Assembly (NCBI GenBank): GCA_030789695.1
Contig: JAULAV010003273.1
Location: 1 to 64,000, forward strand
DNA length: 64,000 nucleotides
Direction: 5' to 3'
From: Scilla litardierei
Lineage: Eukaryota; Streptophyta; Magnoliopsida; Asparagales; Asparagaceae
Under the pieces are notes generated by a model. The model searched no databases. It worked only from the letters and a program-made list of their open reading frames with translations, and was not told where the DNA came from. The translations under genes and the position numbers were made by a program. The first letter of the stretch is position 1; the number at the start of each line of letters is the position of its first letter. Shown one piece after another: positions 30,601 to 40,932 of this stretch.

Positions 30601-31003
30601 ATGCCCCCTCGCCGTGCTAAGCCCACCGACGCCAGCTCTTCCAACCCTAGGCCCACCCGTCGCGCTCGTCGCACACAACCCCCCGCTCAATCCACCACCA
30701 CCAATTCATCTACCACCCCCACGCACCACTTCTCCTGCTTACATCGACGATGCCGAATTCGGGGTGTCATTCCAGGACAACGACCAATCCGATCAGTTCG
30801 TGGCCATGCTCCTCGTAGCTGGACATGGTGAACGGGCAACTCAGGGGTCCGGCGACCGAGACCTGCCCTTTCTTCAAAGCTTCATACGACACATTCGCAC
30901 TGACCCACCCGATGTCTCCGAGCTTCACATTCCAACCCCCACCACTCCTGGTCCCCAGCACAGGCCCCCACCACCACCCCCAGAGGGTGGTGCCTCTGCT
31001 TGA
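30601..31003 (+). pseudogene. Element A env-position ORF, heavily deleted Athila ORF-1-like remnant
   Basis: The ATG at 30601 opens a basic, Ser/Pro-rich N-terminus (MPPRRAKPTDASSSN, RRARRTQPP) resembling the start of Athila ORF-1 proteins. The frame ends early, and another frame (about 30735-31003) gives SPAYIDDAEFGVSFQDND and a proline-rich tail. The central conserved part, still seen in element B (49195-49924), is absent. The role of this protein family is unknown; its position downstream of pol in complete Athila elements has led to its being called env-like. Confidence 0.6.
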
Positions 31004-32801
31004 TATTTTTCCATCCAGCTTTTGTCCCCCCTATTTTTAGTGCCTATCTGTCTTTGCGGGGCCCTGCTTTACCATTGCTAGGGGGAGGACCCACTCACGT
31101 GTCGAATCGCTTCCTTTTTTATTTTTTTTTCTATTTCCTTTCTTTGTTTTTTGACATCCTTCTTGCATATCTCAGCATTTTCACGATCGCATCATCATTG
31201 CTAGCATTGTCATGTCTAGCTTGGGGGAAGTCTATTTTGCTGTGTTGTCGTGTTTTGTTTTCTTTGTGTGTGTGCTTGTTTTATTTTTTTGTCGTGTCGT
31301 ATCATTTTCTTTCTTTCTTTTTCTATTTTCATGTCGTGTGGTTTGATTTTGATTTTTCTTTATTTTCAGTTTCGTATCTGTGTTTTCCATGTTTTTCATT
31401 TCTTTTTGTGTCGGTGCTTATTCCCCCCATTTTCATTGCCCTCCCGTACTCACTCTTATTGCATTGATGGCAATGCAAACTTCAGCTTGGGGGAGTCGCA
31501 CTTTGTGCGTCATTTGAGTCTTTCTTTTTCGTTTCTGTGTCATTTTCATCGTGTTTTAAATTTTTCTTTTCTTCTTTTTATCTCTTTCTCCAAGAGATGA
31601 ACCCTATGATGAATTGCCACAAAATCACACACACCTAGCATGGCAACGATAATTACACTCAATAGCCCTAGGATATCGAGTCCCCCTGCATTTCATACAT
31701 CGTGGGTCTACTTAGCTTTTTGTGAGTCGTGTGTCGTGCCTAGCTGTTTGATGTGCGTCTGCTTTGTGATTTTACTTTATATACCTGTCCTGGAATGACC
31801 CCTAGATTATCACACGTCGATATGAATAATGCGGTATTTACTTCTCTTGTCTGTTTCTGTATGCATGATTATATATATCGTATGCTTCATTTCACATGTG
31901 TCAGGATTCCACAATTAGGGACTAGGATAACCCATTTAGCCCATGCTCTAACTAGCGAGAATAGTTTCCTTTGCCCAAGTGTTTAGATTCCGACTTCTTT
32001 TTTGTTTTACTTGGTGCAAATACCCTCGTCGTGTACCGTTCTCCCACTTGGGAGAGTGCACATGTGTATAGCCAAAACCCCAAAAATCCAAAAAAAAGAG
32101 AAAAGAAAAGAAAAACCCAAAAAGAATAGAAAAGAAGAAAAAAAAGAAAAAAAAGAAAAAAATTGTATAGCCAAAAATCCAAAAAAATATACAAATACCC
32201 AAAACCCAAAAAAATTCACGTGTGAATATCTTTTCCTACTTGCCGAGAATAAAAGGAATGCGAGAATTTGCACCGAGTGTTCGTCTCCACATCATCTCAA
32301 CCCCCATCGGTTTCAGAAACACTTGGCTTATGAACTTTTTAGATATTATCTAGGCTATAGTGGGGTGATTTCCTTAACGCTAGTTGTGGAGTCCCCGATG
32401 CATGATATGTTTCGATTCTCTCTCTATTCTCATGCATGCTTGAACTACGTATATTCACCGCTTTATTCAATTCGAATCGATATTTGGGTCATTTCCTGGA
32501 TTTGTTTATATCGAGCTTTATCGCACATTGTAGATAGTGACACGGACTGCTAGCGCACGACCACACTCACTTGCGCTTCACCGCGTGGGCCCACGGCACT
32601 TGTCTGGACTCGTATTCCTTGGTTTAGTGATGTGATTTGGCGTTTACTTGCTTGGTGTGTCGTTTTTGATTTTGTTGGCCCTGACGGGTGATCTAGGATA
32701 TAGAGTTTTCTTTCTCTCTTTTTCTCTCTATTTTTCCTCTCCGAGCTCCTACTCTCGCTCGTCTTCCTCGAGGACGAGGAAGAGTTCAGCTTGGGGGATT
32801 T
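31004..32801 (+). other. Element A 3' untranslated region with several purine-tract-like copies
   Basis: No coding capacity is supported; long frames in the T-rich part (31090-31600) and A-rich part (32080-32210) are compositional. Purine-tract-like AGCTTGGGGGA words occur at about 31219 and 31486, and the true tract CAGCTTGGGGGATTT at about 32788 abuts the 3' LTR. The segment GTGTACCGTTCTCCCACTTG near 32031 is conserved with element B (about 44095-44125, opposite strand). Confidence 0.65.
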
Positions 32802-34376
32802 TGACGTGCGTTTATATTTCATATATTTGTGCACGTTTTCTTCCATGTTTTTCCGTATTTTACCGCCATCTTATATTCGTTTTCTCGTGTTTTCTTGTTT
32901 TCTTCCACTTCTCCGTGTTTTCCGTATTTTGTAGGAGTTTACTGGCATAGTGGACATAAAACAACGATATCACAAGTCCCCAGAGCAACGGGAGGAGTCA
33001 CGATGATCCAGGGGGTCAAACGACGATGATATCATCTTTTAGCCCCTCACCCGGTCGGTTGACTTGTCAACCGATCGGGTGATGCACGCGTGCACCACCC
33101 GGACGCAGCTTGGAGCTCACAAGAAGTCACCCGGTCGGTTCAGTGACCGGGTCAAAAGCCCAAACTCTATGAAATTCGAAGCTGATTGCCAACTGATCGG
33201 GTGACCTTCACCCGATCGGTTCACCTGTAGCTGAATCTCAAAAGCCAAGACACGGTCAGCTCAACCGGCCTCCTCACCCAACGGCACCAAGATCCAACCG
33301 GTCACATTCATATGTCAACCGACCGGTTCATCCTGACCGGGTGAAGTCCCGCATCTTGCTGCCAAAGTTTGAAGCAGGTCACCCGATCGGTTGACTTATC
33401 AACCGATCGGGTGATATCTTTTCCTATATATAGAACCATAGGTTTTCCAGAAACCGAAGTTGGTTATTTTTTGCTGTTTTCTTCATTTTGTGACGGCTGT
33501 AATTTCCCAGTTTTTGTAAGTTTTCAGATCTTTGTCAAACTTTAGTATTATCTTAATTTCTTTAATACCATTGCATTTCTATTGTCTGATCATGATTTTT
33601 ACGGTCGATTTCTGTTTAGATCGCTTTTTATTAAATATGTGTGAGTAGTTCCCAAATCTGGGATTTTGGCGGAAACCCCTTCGTGGGCTCTTCCCGATGC
33701 GTCCATAGGGCTAGGAAATCGATAGGGATTAGGAATCTAACGGTTACGCTGGGTGTTTTATTGTCATCGGCGGGAAAAAGACCGCCTTTGACCGTTGGGC
33801 CAAGGGGGAATAAACTTGGCGGTTGACTCCCTAGCCATAGCTCACGCCCTTAGCGTAGACGTCGAATCCTAGCGCGCGGGAGCGGCAGGATGAGACGTTG
33901 GGAGTTATCGTTGCAAGCTTAGTGCTCCCGGAGTCGATCAGTGTTAATGGACATGGGAGTGCCCACTGATCGAACTCGGGAAGTCCGGCGTATCATCCTG
34001 GGCACCGACCGAAATATCGGGCCCATGGGACGCTGGTACCACTCTTAGAGGCAACGTCTCACCATTAGACCCTAATTCCGATCACTATCCTACCCATAGG
34101 CCGTATCGGCGAGAGTCGCTCGATAGGGTGGAAACCAAAGTCCCGGGTTTTTCCTTTATATTGTCTATACCTTTCATTCCTTTTATCATGACAACTCATC
34201 ATCTGATCCGGGCTAGCTCGCCCATGGGGTGATTTTGATCCTCTTTGACACAAGCACATCCACGCCTCCCTGAGTTCGACCCCCAAGCCACACTACAACA
34301 CCGTGTGCTTGCGGTTACAAATATTTAAATCTCACGCCCCCGATCACATCTTTGCACGCATTGGCGGGGGGCGTCA
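32802..34376 (+). repeat. 3' LTR of element A, with word array and TATA box
   Basis: This is the counterpart of 25310-26857, starting TGACGTGCG and ending GCGTCA. The palindromic array runs from about 33047 to 33414 and the TATA box TATATATA is at about 33425-33432, with the same spacing as in the 5' LTR. Identity to the 5' LTR looks high by eye, apart from scattered substitutions and one ~27-bp indel near 33930. Confidence 0.93.
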
Positions 34377-34866
34377 AGCTTGGGGGACCTTGGAGAGCAA
34401 GTTGGTTCGTGGTGGAAAAGGCGCATTCCCTGTAGGATTGTAAAATAATGCGCTCGCCTGATCCAACGGTGGTGAGATGGCACCACCGTCGAACTCTCCA
34501 AAAACTTTAGACTCCATCGCAGCAATCTGTTGTGTACCGGTGCCACCAGCGCCTACCATCAATGTAGAGATATGGGTTGACAGCAAGTCAAACTTGCTTG
34601 ACAATTTGTCGACGTCCTCGACTCTGTGTATGCCCCCAGATCTAGGTGTGGCTCTCTCGTCACACCACCACTCATTGTTGTATGCCATATTTTCAAGAAT
34701 CTGTCCGGCATCTTCTCTGCTTCTCGACATAAAGGACCCTCCAGCCGCGGCGTCCATGGAAGATTTTAAATCGTCCCTCAACCCATTATAAAACAGATTT
34801 ATGATCTGCCACTTGGGGAGCTCATGGTGGGGACATCTTCTCTGGATCTCCTTGTATCCGCCATTC
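34377..34866. other. Rearranged right end of element A: internal fragment plus inverted gag piece
   Basis: Directly after the LTR comes AGCTTGGGGGACCTTGGAGA continuing to GCAAGTTGG, copied in direct orientation from 29457-29485. It is followed by an inverted copy of gag (34406-34858 matches the reverse complement of about 27617-28066 nearly perfectly). The joints show AGCTT and AGTTGG shared by both parental sequences. Eight bases of unassigned sequence follow, then TTGCT, identical to the 5 bp left of the element (25305-25309). Frames here are shadows of gag. Confidence 0.85.
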
Positions 34867-34929
34867 TTGCTCTGTCTTTTCCTTTTTTCCTTTTCTTTTT
34901 TCCCGCTTCATTTTTTGGATGTTATTTAA

Positions 34930-36055
34930 AATTTAATCTGTATTATATTTGACAACTGTTTTTAAATCATACGGCCGACTAGGACAAGCTGACTAGGATA
35001 AACAGGCTGATAAAAGGATGGTTGAATTTAATCTTGGGAAATCAACAAATGAGATGAGAGTTTGTGAAAATTTTAGGAAGAAAAACTTTAGTATTTTGGT
35101 GAGAAATTTTTGAAGAAACCAAATATCCATTCAATAAGAATTGTACCTATGGAAGGACATAAAATGAACGAACCGCCAATCATCAAAATCTTCAATAGTT
35201 CAAAGTCAGAACCAGCATCTGACTTTAAAAGGCCCCATCTGATGTGCATTCTAAATGATGGGAGGCAATCCCAAAACCAAAGGGGCATTCACGTTTGGAT
35301 TACTCACAATGAGACAGAGTTGACTATGATTCAAGTGAAGCGGAAGATCATGAAGACGAGGATTTATAGACTCAGTCTTGACACAAGCATCGAAGGTGTC
35401 CGAAAAAAAAAATTTCCGCTAAATTTTTTTACCACGACGAAGGCGTTCGCCCCGAATTTGTTGTTCTACGGTAATTTGTTGTTCCGCGACGAATGCGTCA
35501 GCGCCGAATTTGTTGTTTCGCGTCAAGACGCCTTTGCCGTTAAATATTTTTACGCTAATTTGTTGTTCTTTTAAATTTTGGCTGTGGAAATATTTTATTA
35601 GGGAAAAAATATTTCGCATGGGAAAATCTTAAATGAATCATGCCAATCTTAAGACTAGTATAAAATTAAGCATTGTTTATATTTTTACCGGCCCCACCTA
35701 AAACAAACATTAAAAATGGTTATTTTATTCAGCTAATTATGTCTAATTTCTAAAGTCCACTAAATCATAGTATTGCAATTAGGTCTCCATATTCATATAA
35801 CTCACTTGAAAAGAGTCTCCTTTTTAGAAATAGGTCTCCTTAATCATGGTCATGATTAAGGGGGCATATTTCTAAAAAGAGAGACTCTTTACGAGTATTT
35901 TATATAAATAGTGTGACCTAATCGTAAATGTTATGATTTAGGGTTCTTTTTTCGAAATAGCCATGATTAATGTGACCTATTTCTAAAAACTCCTTAAAAA
36001 ATTGGAAGCATGCATTCTCGCTTCCGTCAGCCTGATCCAATTATTAAATAGATAG
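34930..36055. repeat. Non-coding repeat R, copy 2
   Basis: This copy matches 258-1270 in order: TATTATATTTGAC...GTTTTTAAAT, AGGACAAGCTGACTAGGA, the GAATTTGTTGTTC block (35440-35580), GGCCCCACCTAAAA, the hairpin, and CTCGCTTCCGTCAGCCTGATCC. It carries an extra unmatched segment at about 35100-35400, whose 154-codon frame has no recognisable homology. Copia 2 begins at its right end. Confidence 0.7.
35761..35941. other. Long hairpin in repeat R, copy 2
   Basis: The same 180-bp hairpin as at 974-1153 is present, with arms beginning CTAAATCATAGTATTGCAATT and ending AATGTTATGATTTAG. The central palindrome around CATGGTCATG has one change. Some arm positions have drifted, so pairing is weaker than in copy 1. 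Confidence 0.8.
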
Positions 36056-36263
36056 TGTTATGAATTGGCCCATGAGGCCCATTGGGCATACACACATTCA
36101 TTGAAAAGCTATATATATGAGGGTAGGGGGCTACACCCATTCATTGAAAAGCTATATATATGAGGGTAGTGGGCTACACCCATTCATTGAAAAGCTATAT
36201 ATATGAGGGTAGGGGGCTCCTGACCCCTTACACCTATTACTCTACTTTTCCCTTCACGACACA
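36056..36263 (+). repeat. 5' LTR of copia 2 with triplicated TATA module
   Basis: The LTR starts TGTTATGAATTGG and ends near CACGACA. It is followed by a primer-like TTATCAGCACGA (about 36264-36275). It contains three tandem 43-bp units beginning ATTCATTGAAAAGC at 36096, 36139 and 36182, each with a TATATATA box and GAGGGTAG. The length is about 208 bp. Confidence 0.85.
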
Positions 36264-36294
36264 TTATCAGCACGATCACTCTCGTAGGAAAAGC

Positions 36295-36649
36295 TGACGT
36301 CCCCCTAGATTTAGCAATATATACAGTGGGATCAGAGATACCAGATTTAAATATTTGTAACCGCAAGCGTACGGTGTTGTAGTGTGGCTTGATGGTCGAA
36401 ATCAGGGAGGCGTGTGTTGTGCTTGTTGTCAAGAAGGAACCGGTTCACCCGATGGATGAACTAGCCCAATCAATTGGTAGGTTGTCACGAAATAGAAATA
36501 CGAAGGATTTAAGATATAAAAGGGAACCCAGGACTTTGGTTTCCACCCTATCATGTGCCCTCTCTATTACGACCGACGGATAGGGATACGATTGGATTTT
36601 AAGGTTTAGTGGTGAGACTTGCCTCTAAGAGTGATACCTAGCGTCCCAT
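36295..36649 (-). repeat. 3' LTR of element B, outer segment
   Basis: The sequence TGACGTCCCCCTAGATTTAGCAATATATACAG onward matches 54546-54899. It is cut after CCCAT (36645-36649), the target of element C, and resumes at 42212. The two pieces together are about 1530 bp, close to the 1519-bp 5' LTR. Confidence 0.92.
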
Positions 36650-38608
36650 TGATTCGGGTTGAATATTGCATATTTAACCCCCTATTTAACCCTATTTTGT
36701 GCTTATATGATGCTTACTTGGTCTCTAATACGTTCGTATTTTATATACCATCATGTATTAGAGAAATCACCTCATTTGAGCACAAAACAGCAATAAACTG
36801 AGTATTCCTACACTTTATATATTTTTCATAGCTTGGTCTCGATCTCACAATTTCAAGGATTATTTATTTGTATTTTTCTGATATCTGTGATAATTACTGT
36901 GTATTTTTGAATGCAAAATAACAATTAAATGGAGAAATACGCTTAAAACGATAAATACGGTCGAACACCAATCAGATGCTGCCATGTGGCATCCATCCGT
37001 CGCTTCCCGCCGTATCCAACAGCCCAGAGAAGCGGTCGACGTGGAAATGTGATAGCCGCTAGATATCGATCTCACGGCGCAAATCACTTTGATTCGAATT
37101 TCAAATACGGGGCTACGTGGCGAATTTTCGATAGTTCGATCGCGATCGAACGGTGGCGAGCGACCATGTGATCGAAAGCGAAGGCGGGCGATTTGCATAA
37201 GCCACTGGGCGACGTGGCAGCATCCGACCCGTTCAACGATTGATCCGACGGCCAACAACAGTCGTAGTACATGCAAAGTGGCAAATTGAGGGGGCGACGT
37301 GGAGTTATAAAGACGGTTGGATTTCGATCCAACGGAGCTGATCATCTTCGCTTCGAACTAAATTTCACGAATCCACGGCACGCGTCGTCATCGCAGCGAA
37401 TCACCGCTCAATCGGACGGTCCAACTCGAAGGGACAGAGAATTACGAGCGGTCGAAGCGACCGTTATCTGACCGTCCGATCTCAATCGAACGGTCCCCAC
37501 TTCGTATCTGAAGCGAAGTCGGATTAAAAGCGGATGCGGGCGCACGAACCTTGAAGGATGCATGGCACATCCAGGTTGCATCCCTCCTCTGATCGAAAGG
37601 CCAGGATATGATGCGGTATTGGATAGCAGGTTTCGAACCCAAAAAGACCCTAAAACCTGCAATGTATCTATATAACGTATTTTCTAGGGTTTTACTCCGA
37701 ATTCTGGCGTATTGGAGGTTCTAGGAGCCGTATTTCGCCGCCAAACTTGGAGGCCCTGGGGACAGAGGCTAGTTCTATCATCTGAAGGAGATTTGGGGCT
37801 ATTTGGAGAGGATTAGTGATATTTTTCCTAACTTTAGCCTTGTATATCACGTATTTGTCTTAGAATTGATGTATTTATCACGTATTTTGATGTTTTTATG
37901 ATGTATTTGTATATGAATACTGATTATAATCTCTCCATGCGTGGTTAATCTTCATATGTGTTGGTGTTGATGTAGTTAGGGTGTCGTAATCGTTGATTTT
38001 GTTACCTTTTCGCCCTATATACATGTTTTAATCACATATTTCATTGATTTCTATATATAATCTAATTAAGTATGTTAATCGGAGACGTGTGCATGCTTAA
38101 TTGAATATGATCTGAGTAAGACTTATTCGTGATACGCTCCGAGAGGACGTATCGTGACCTGAGAGGGCACTTGTGCGTACTTTCTTTATGAAATCGACGA
38201 TATATGTGATTACATTTTGGCACTCTTGTTTATGCGTTTTATCGCCATACCTTCCAACGTTCTCATGCCCTAGCCGGATGAGACGTTGAGTTATAGAAAA
38301 GATATCTATAATCATTGATTGCACACACCCTAACGAAATCAATACCAATACATACTCTCCATATTAGTACCCCATTTCGAATTCACCGTAGTTATCGTAG
38401 GATTTTCTTTTCTTGTTTTAAACTCTTGATACTCTTGATTATACATGATAGGTGGTTGGTTATCATCGTGTTATTACTCTTTACAAACTGAAATTCGTGA
38501 TTTTGCATGTCAGTTGTCTCGTGGATATGATACCTGGACTCACCAGGATTATTACTTGTATGATCTCTTACGCTTGGGAGTAACGCTCACATCATTTGAG
38601 ACGAGGCA
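36650..38608 (+). repeat. 5' LTR of element C
   Basis: This LTR is 1959 bp long, TG...CA. The first ~670 bp recur at 40933-41604 and, inverted, at 41602-42206. It contains many CGATCG-rich words (for example GTTCGATCGCGATCGAAC at about 37134), but in no clear array like that of A and B. TATAAAG-like and CTATATAACG motifs occur near 37303 and 37668. Frames in the LTR are spurious. Confidence 0.9.
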
Positions 38609-38614
38609 AGTTTT

Positions 38615-38632
38615 TGGCGCCGTTGCCGGGGA
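38615..38632 (+). promoter_or_regulatory. Primer binding site of element C
   Basis: TGGCGCCGTTGCCGGGGA lies six bases after the LTR. It is identical to the Athila-type primer site and to that of element B. Confidence 0.93.
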
Positions 38633-38760
38633 TAACAGTACTTGTGATCTACGATTTCAGTTCGTTTGGAGGAACATTCGGTGAGATCTTTCCATCTTAT
38701 AGTTTAGGATTTTTATTAGTTTTTTCTTTTGTTTTCTCTTTACAAAAAAATTTCAAAAAA

Positions 38761-39890
38761 ATGGATGATGTGGAATCGATGGAGGATATGGAGTATATAT
38801 AATACATGAATTTTTATCGTAATGCATACAAACATAGAATGGAGAGGCTCAAGATCGTTGGCTTTAATCAGACTGATTGTGAAACTTTCTTTCAGGCCTG
38901 GAGGAGGTTCATAGACATAATATCGAGCTATCCGCAGCATGTGTTCACAAAGAAAGAGCTTATGGAGTCATTCCTAGGTGGACTACGACCACAGCTGTAG
39001 GAATTCTTGGGATTCATGACGCCGACAAAGGCGTGGAATTACATGGAGTCTTTACAAGAGAATGAAGAAATCATGAAAGAGACTTCAGAGTGTGATTCGA
39101 CGAAGCCTTCATGCCTTGATCAAGGGGAGCAAAGCGTAGACGTACCTTTGCAATCTTTGAAAGAGGAACTTTATTTGCTCATTCAGACACAGGAGGCTAC
39201 TTCCCATCAATTCCAAGATAATTTCCTTGCTCGGAGTCAGCAGATTCAGAAATCCATTGAAAATCTTACTCTGATTGCCACTTGCTTAGAAGAAAGTAAT
39301 GCTTTTGAAATTCTATTTCAAGAATCTAATACGAGTTTATCTTCTATTGCAGGTACATCGAGCGAGCCATGTCACGTTGAGGACACGAATAAAAGTATCG
39401 ACATGGTAGAAAGTGTGTGTGCAAAAGAGAGGACGAACTAGCAATTTTGGATGAACAGGAGGAGGAAATAGCGAGGGACATGGGTTTAGATATCATCGCT
39501 ATTAAGCCTGAACCATTCCCTCCCCCAGTTTTTTCCGAAAATCATTTACCCCTCTCCCTGATGACCGAGCATCATACCGAGAGTAGTGCATATCTTTCAG
39601 GGAGTGGTTGTCAACATGCTTTAATTTATTTCACCTATTTTGATGACTACATATGGAATACTTTCATTGAAAGGAATTTTAAACTAATTTGGACTGACAT
39701 AACTCATCTCTTGCAGGACATTGGTAAACAGCTTATAGAGATGCTTGGAGTTGTGTTGCTGGGGTCCAATTTAACTAAAGGAGGAAGATTACTCGCCGAG
39801 GAGTGCAAGGATCAAATTGTACAACTTCCTCCACCATCAAAGATTCGTGATCCGCCATTTGACCACGGTGTGTTCTTTCCAGTAGCATAG
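38761..39890 (+). pseudogene. Element C gag-like gene, broken
   Basis: The frame from ATG 38761 has stops TAA (about 38800) and TAG (38998-39000, explicable as CAG to TAG) before continuing to 39441. It includes CETFFQAWRRFIDIISSYPQ and MESFLGGLRPQL, which match the 'EAW-RF...CP-H...NGL' portion of Athila-type gag. A helical, Gln/Glu-rich stretch follows (SLKEELYLLIQTQEATSHQF). An overlapping frame (39417-39890) gives an acidic region and a tail ending PPSKIRDPPFDHGVFFPVA, resembling the end of short gag-only proteins. No zinc knuckle or protease is visible. The element would depend on other elements for all enzymes. Confidence 0.7.
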
Positions 39891-40932
39891 ATTTTTATAT
39901 GCTTTCTAGGATGCTTGCTTTGAATAAACTCGTACCCTCTTCAACATTGAGGACAATGTCCATCTTTAGTTGGGGGGTGTGTATGAGACCTTAGGATATT
40001 TTTTATAATAAAACAAGGCGAAAGAAAAGAATAAATCACCATTCTCATTTTTTTAAAAACTCCTTCACACTTCAAATGCGGATGATTATGCATTGATTGA
40101 GTTCTAAAAATCGTTTATGGCTTAAATAAAATTTTTTCTCCTTCATGAAATTACTCGTTAATATGCTATTCATGAAAATTTTCAATTGCCAGATTAATAT
40201 CTCGAAATAGTTTGAATTTATTTCATGCATGCTACGGAGAGGAAAAAGCTTAAGTATACACGATTTATTAGAATAATCTTCAAGTTAAAGAGGAATTTGG
40301 CCATTATTACTGATGTTTACGTTCATATTTATGGGTGTTGAGTTGCTTACAAAGAAAAAAAGAGAAAAAGATGAAGAAACAGTAAAAATGAATGAAATGA
40401 ATAAGTGTGTCACTACATAAATAACTTGGTTGGCTCGAGTAGTACAGTCCGAGGGGTCCTTTTTAGCGTAATACCCTATTATCGTCTGATTTGGGAGCCA
40501 TTGACCGGAAACTCACTCATTTGATGGAGCGATCTAAGTTATACATTTTTCCGCAAATGTTGCTTTATGTGCGTTACGCAGAACTAATAAAAGAAAAGAA
40601 ATTGTGAATAAACTAAGCAACCTCAATACCCACGATTTGAACGATCTTTTTGAGATGCCAATTCCTTGGAAACAAGAAAACTAGAGTATAATGACGTGTT
40701 ATACTTTCGCTTGCGCAAAACGATGTGTGCGTGTTATTTATTCAAATTAAATTAGAGAAAATATCATGTGATTGATTTTATTTATGAATTGTGTATATTG
40801 ATGGTCGAAGATCATGTTGGAAAACGTACTATTGAGCCATGACATAAGCGATTGATAGAATTTATTGTTTTATTAATCATCCGTATTCATCGCTCTTTTT
40901 GCTAGGGACTAACAAATCGCTAGTTGGGGGTG
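39891..40932 (+). other. Element C 3' untranslated region with two purine-tract copies
   Basis: This is AT-rich non-coding sequence. TTTAGTTGGGGGGTGTG occurs at about 39966, and GCTAGTTGGGGGTG at about 40919 directly before the LTR start TGATTTGGG. The downstream copy is the functional tract; the upstream one is a near duplicate. Confidence 0.7.

Larger units (their letters stand above)
25310..34376 (+). mobile_element. Athila-type Ty3/gypsy element A, non-autonomous (gag-pro, env-position remnant, no pol)
   Basis: Two LTRs of about 1.55 kb (25310-26857, 32802-34376) begin TGACGTGCG and end GCGTCA. A primer site TGGCACCGTTGCCGGGGA follows the 5' LTR, and a purine tract AGCTTGGGGGATTT precedes the 3' LTR. 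The internal 5.9 kb encodes gag-pro (27057-29786) and a remnant of the Athila ORF-1 family protein (30601-31003). No RT, RNase H or integrase is present. Element B has the same pol-less layout, so this is a non-autonomous family. The right end is abnormal (see 34377-34866). Element A abuts the first 18 bp of the Tat-type 5' LTR. Confidence 0.92.

Noticed and set aside
30505..31003. Long frames through the (CA)n tract as a protein
   Set aside because: The His-Thr and Val-Cys runs come from the microsatellite; only the frame starting at ATG 30601 has an Athila ORF-1-like N-terminus.
31000..31600. Hydrophobic open frames (Phe/Leu-rich) resembling membrane proteins
   Set aside because: They arise from a T-rich untranslated region of element A, with overlapping frames of equal quality and no homology.
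31948..32273. Minus-strand Phe-rich frames and plus-strand Lys-rich frames
   Set aside because: They are produced by an A-rich low-complexity run that also occurs, inverted, in element B (43960-44110).
34867..34871. TTGCT as the proven right TSD of element A
   Set aside because: It equals the left 5 bp but is separated from the rearranged end by eight unexplained bases and is not preceded by CA. A chance match within about ten positions is possible.
35110..35574. 154-codon ORF in repeat R copy 2
   Set aside because: No homology is recognisable, it runs into the short-repeat block, and it is absent from copy 1. Kept only as an unassigned segment.
36184..38700. Many short frames in the element C LTR (e.g. 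36860-37345)
   Set aside because: The same frames recur in the direct and inverted LTR copies at 40933-42206; they are LTR sequence, not genes.
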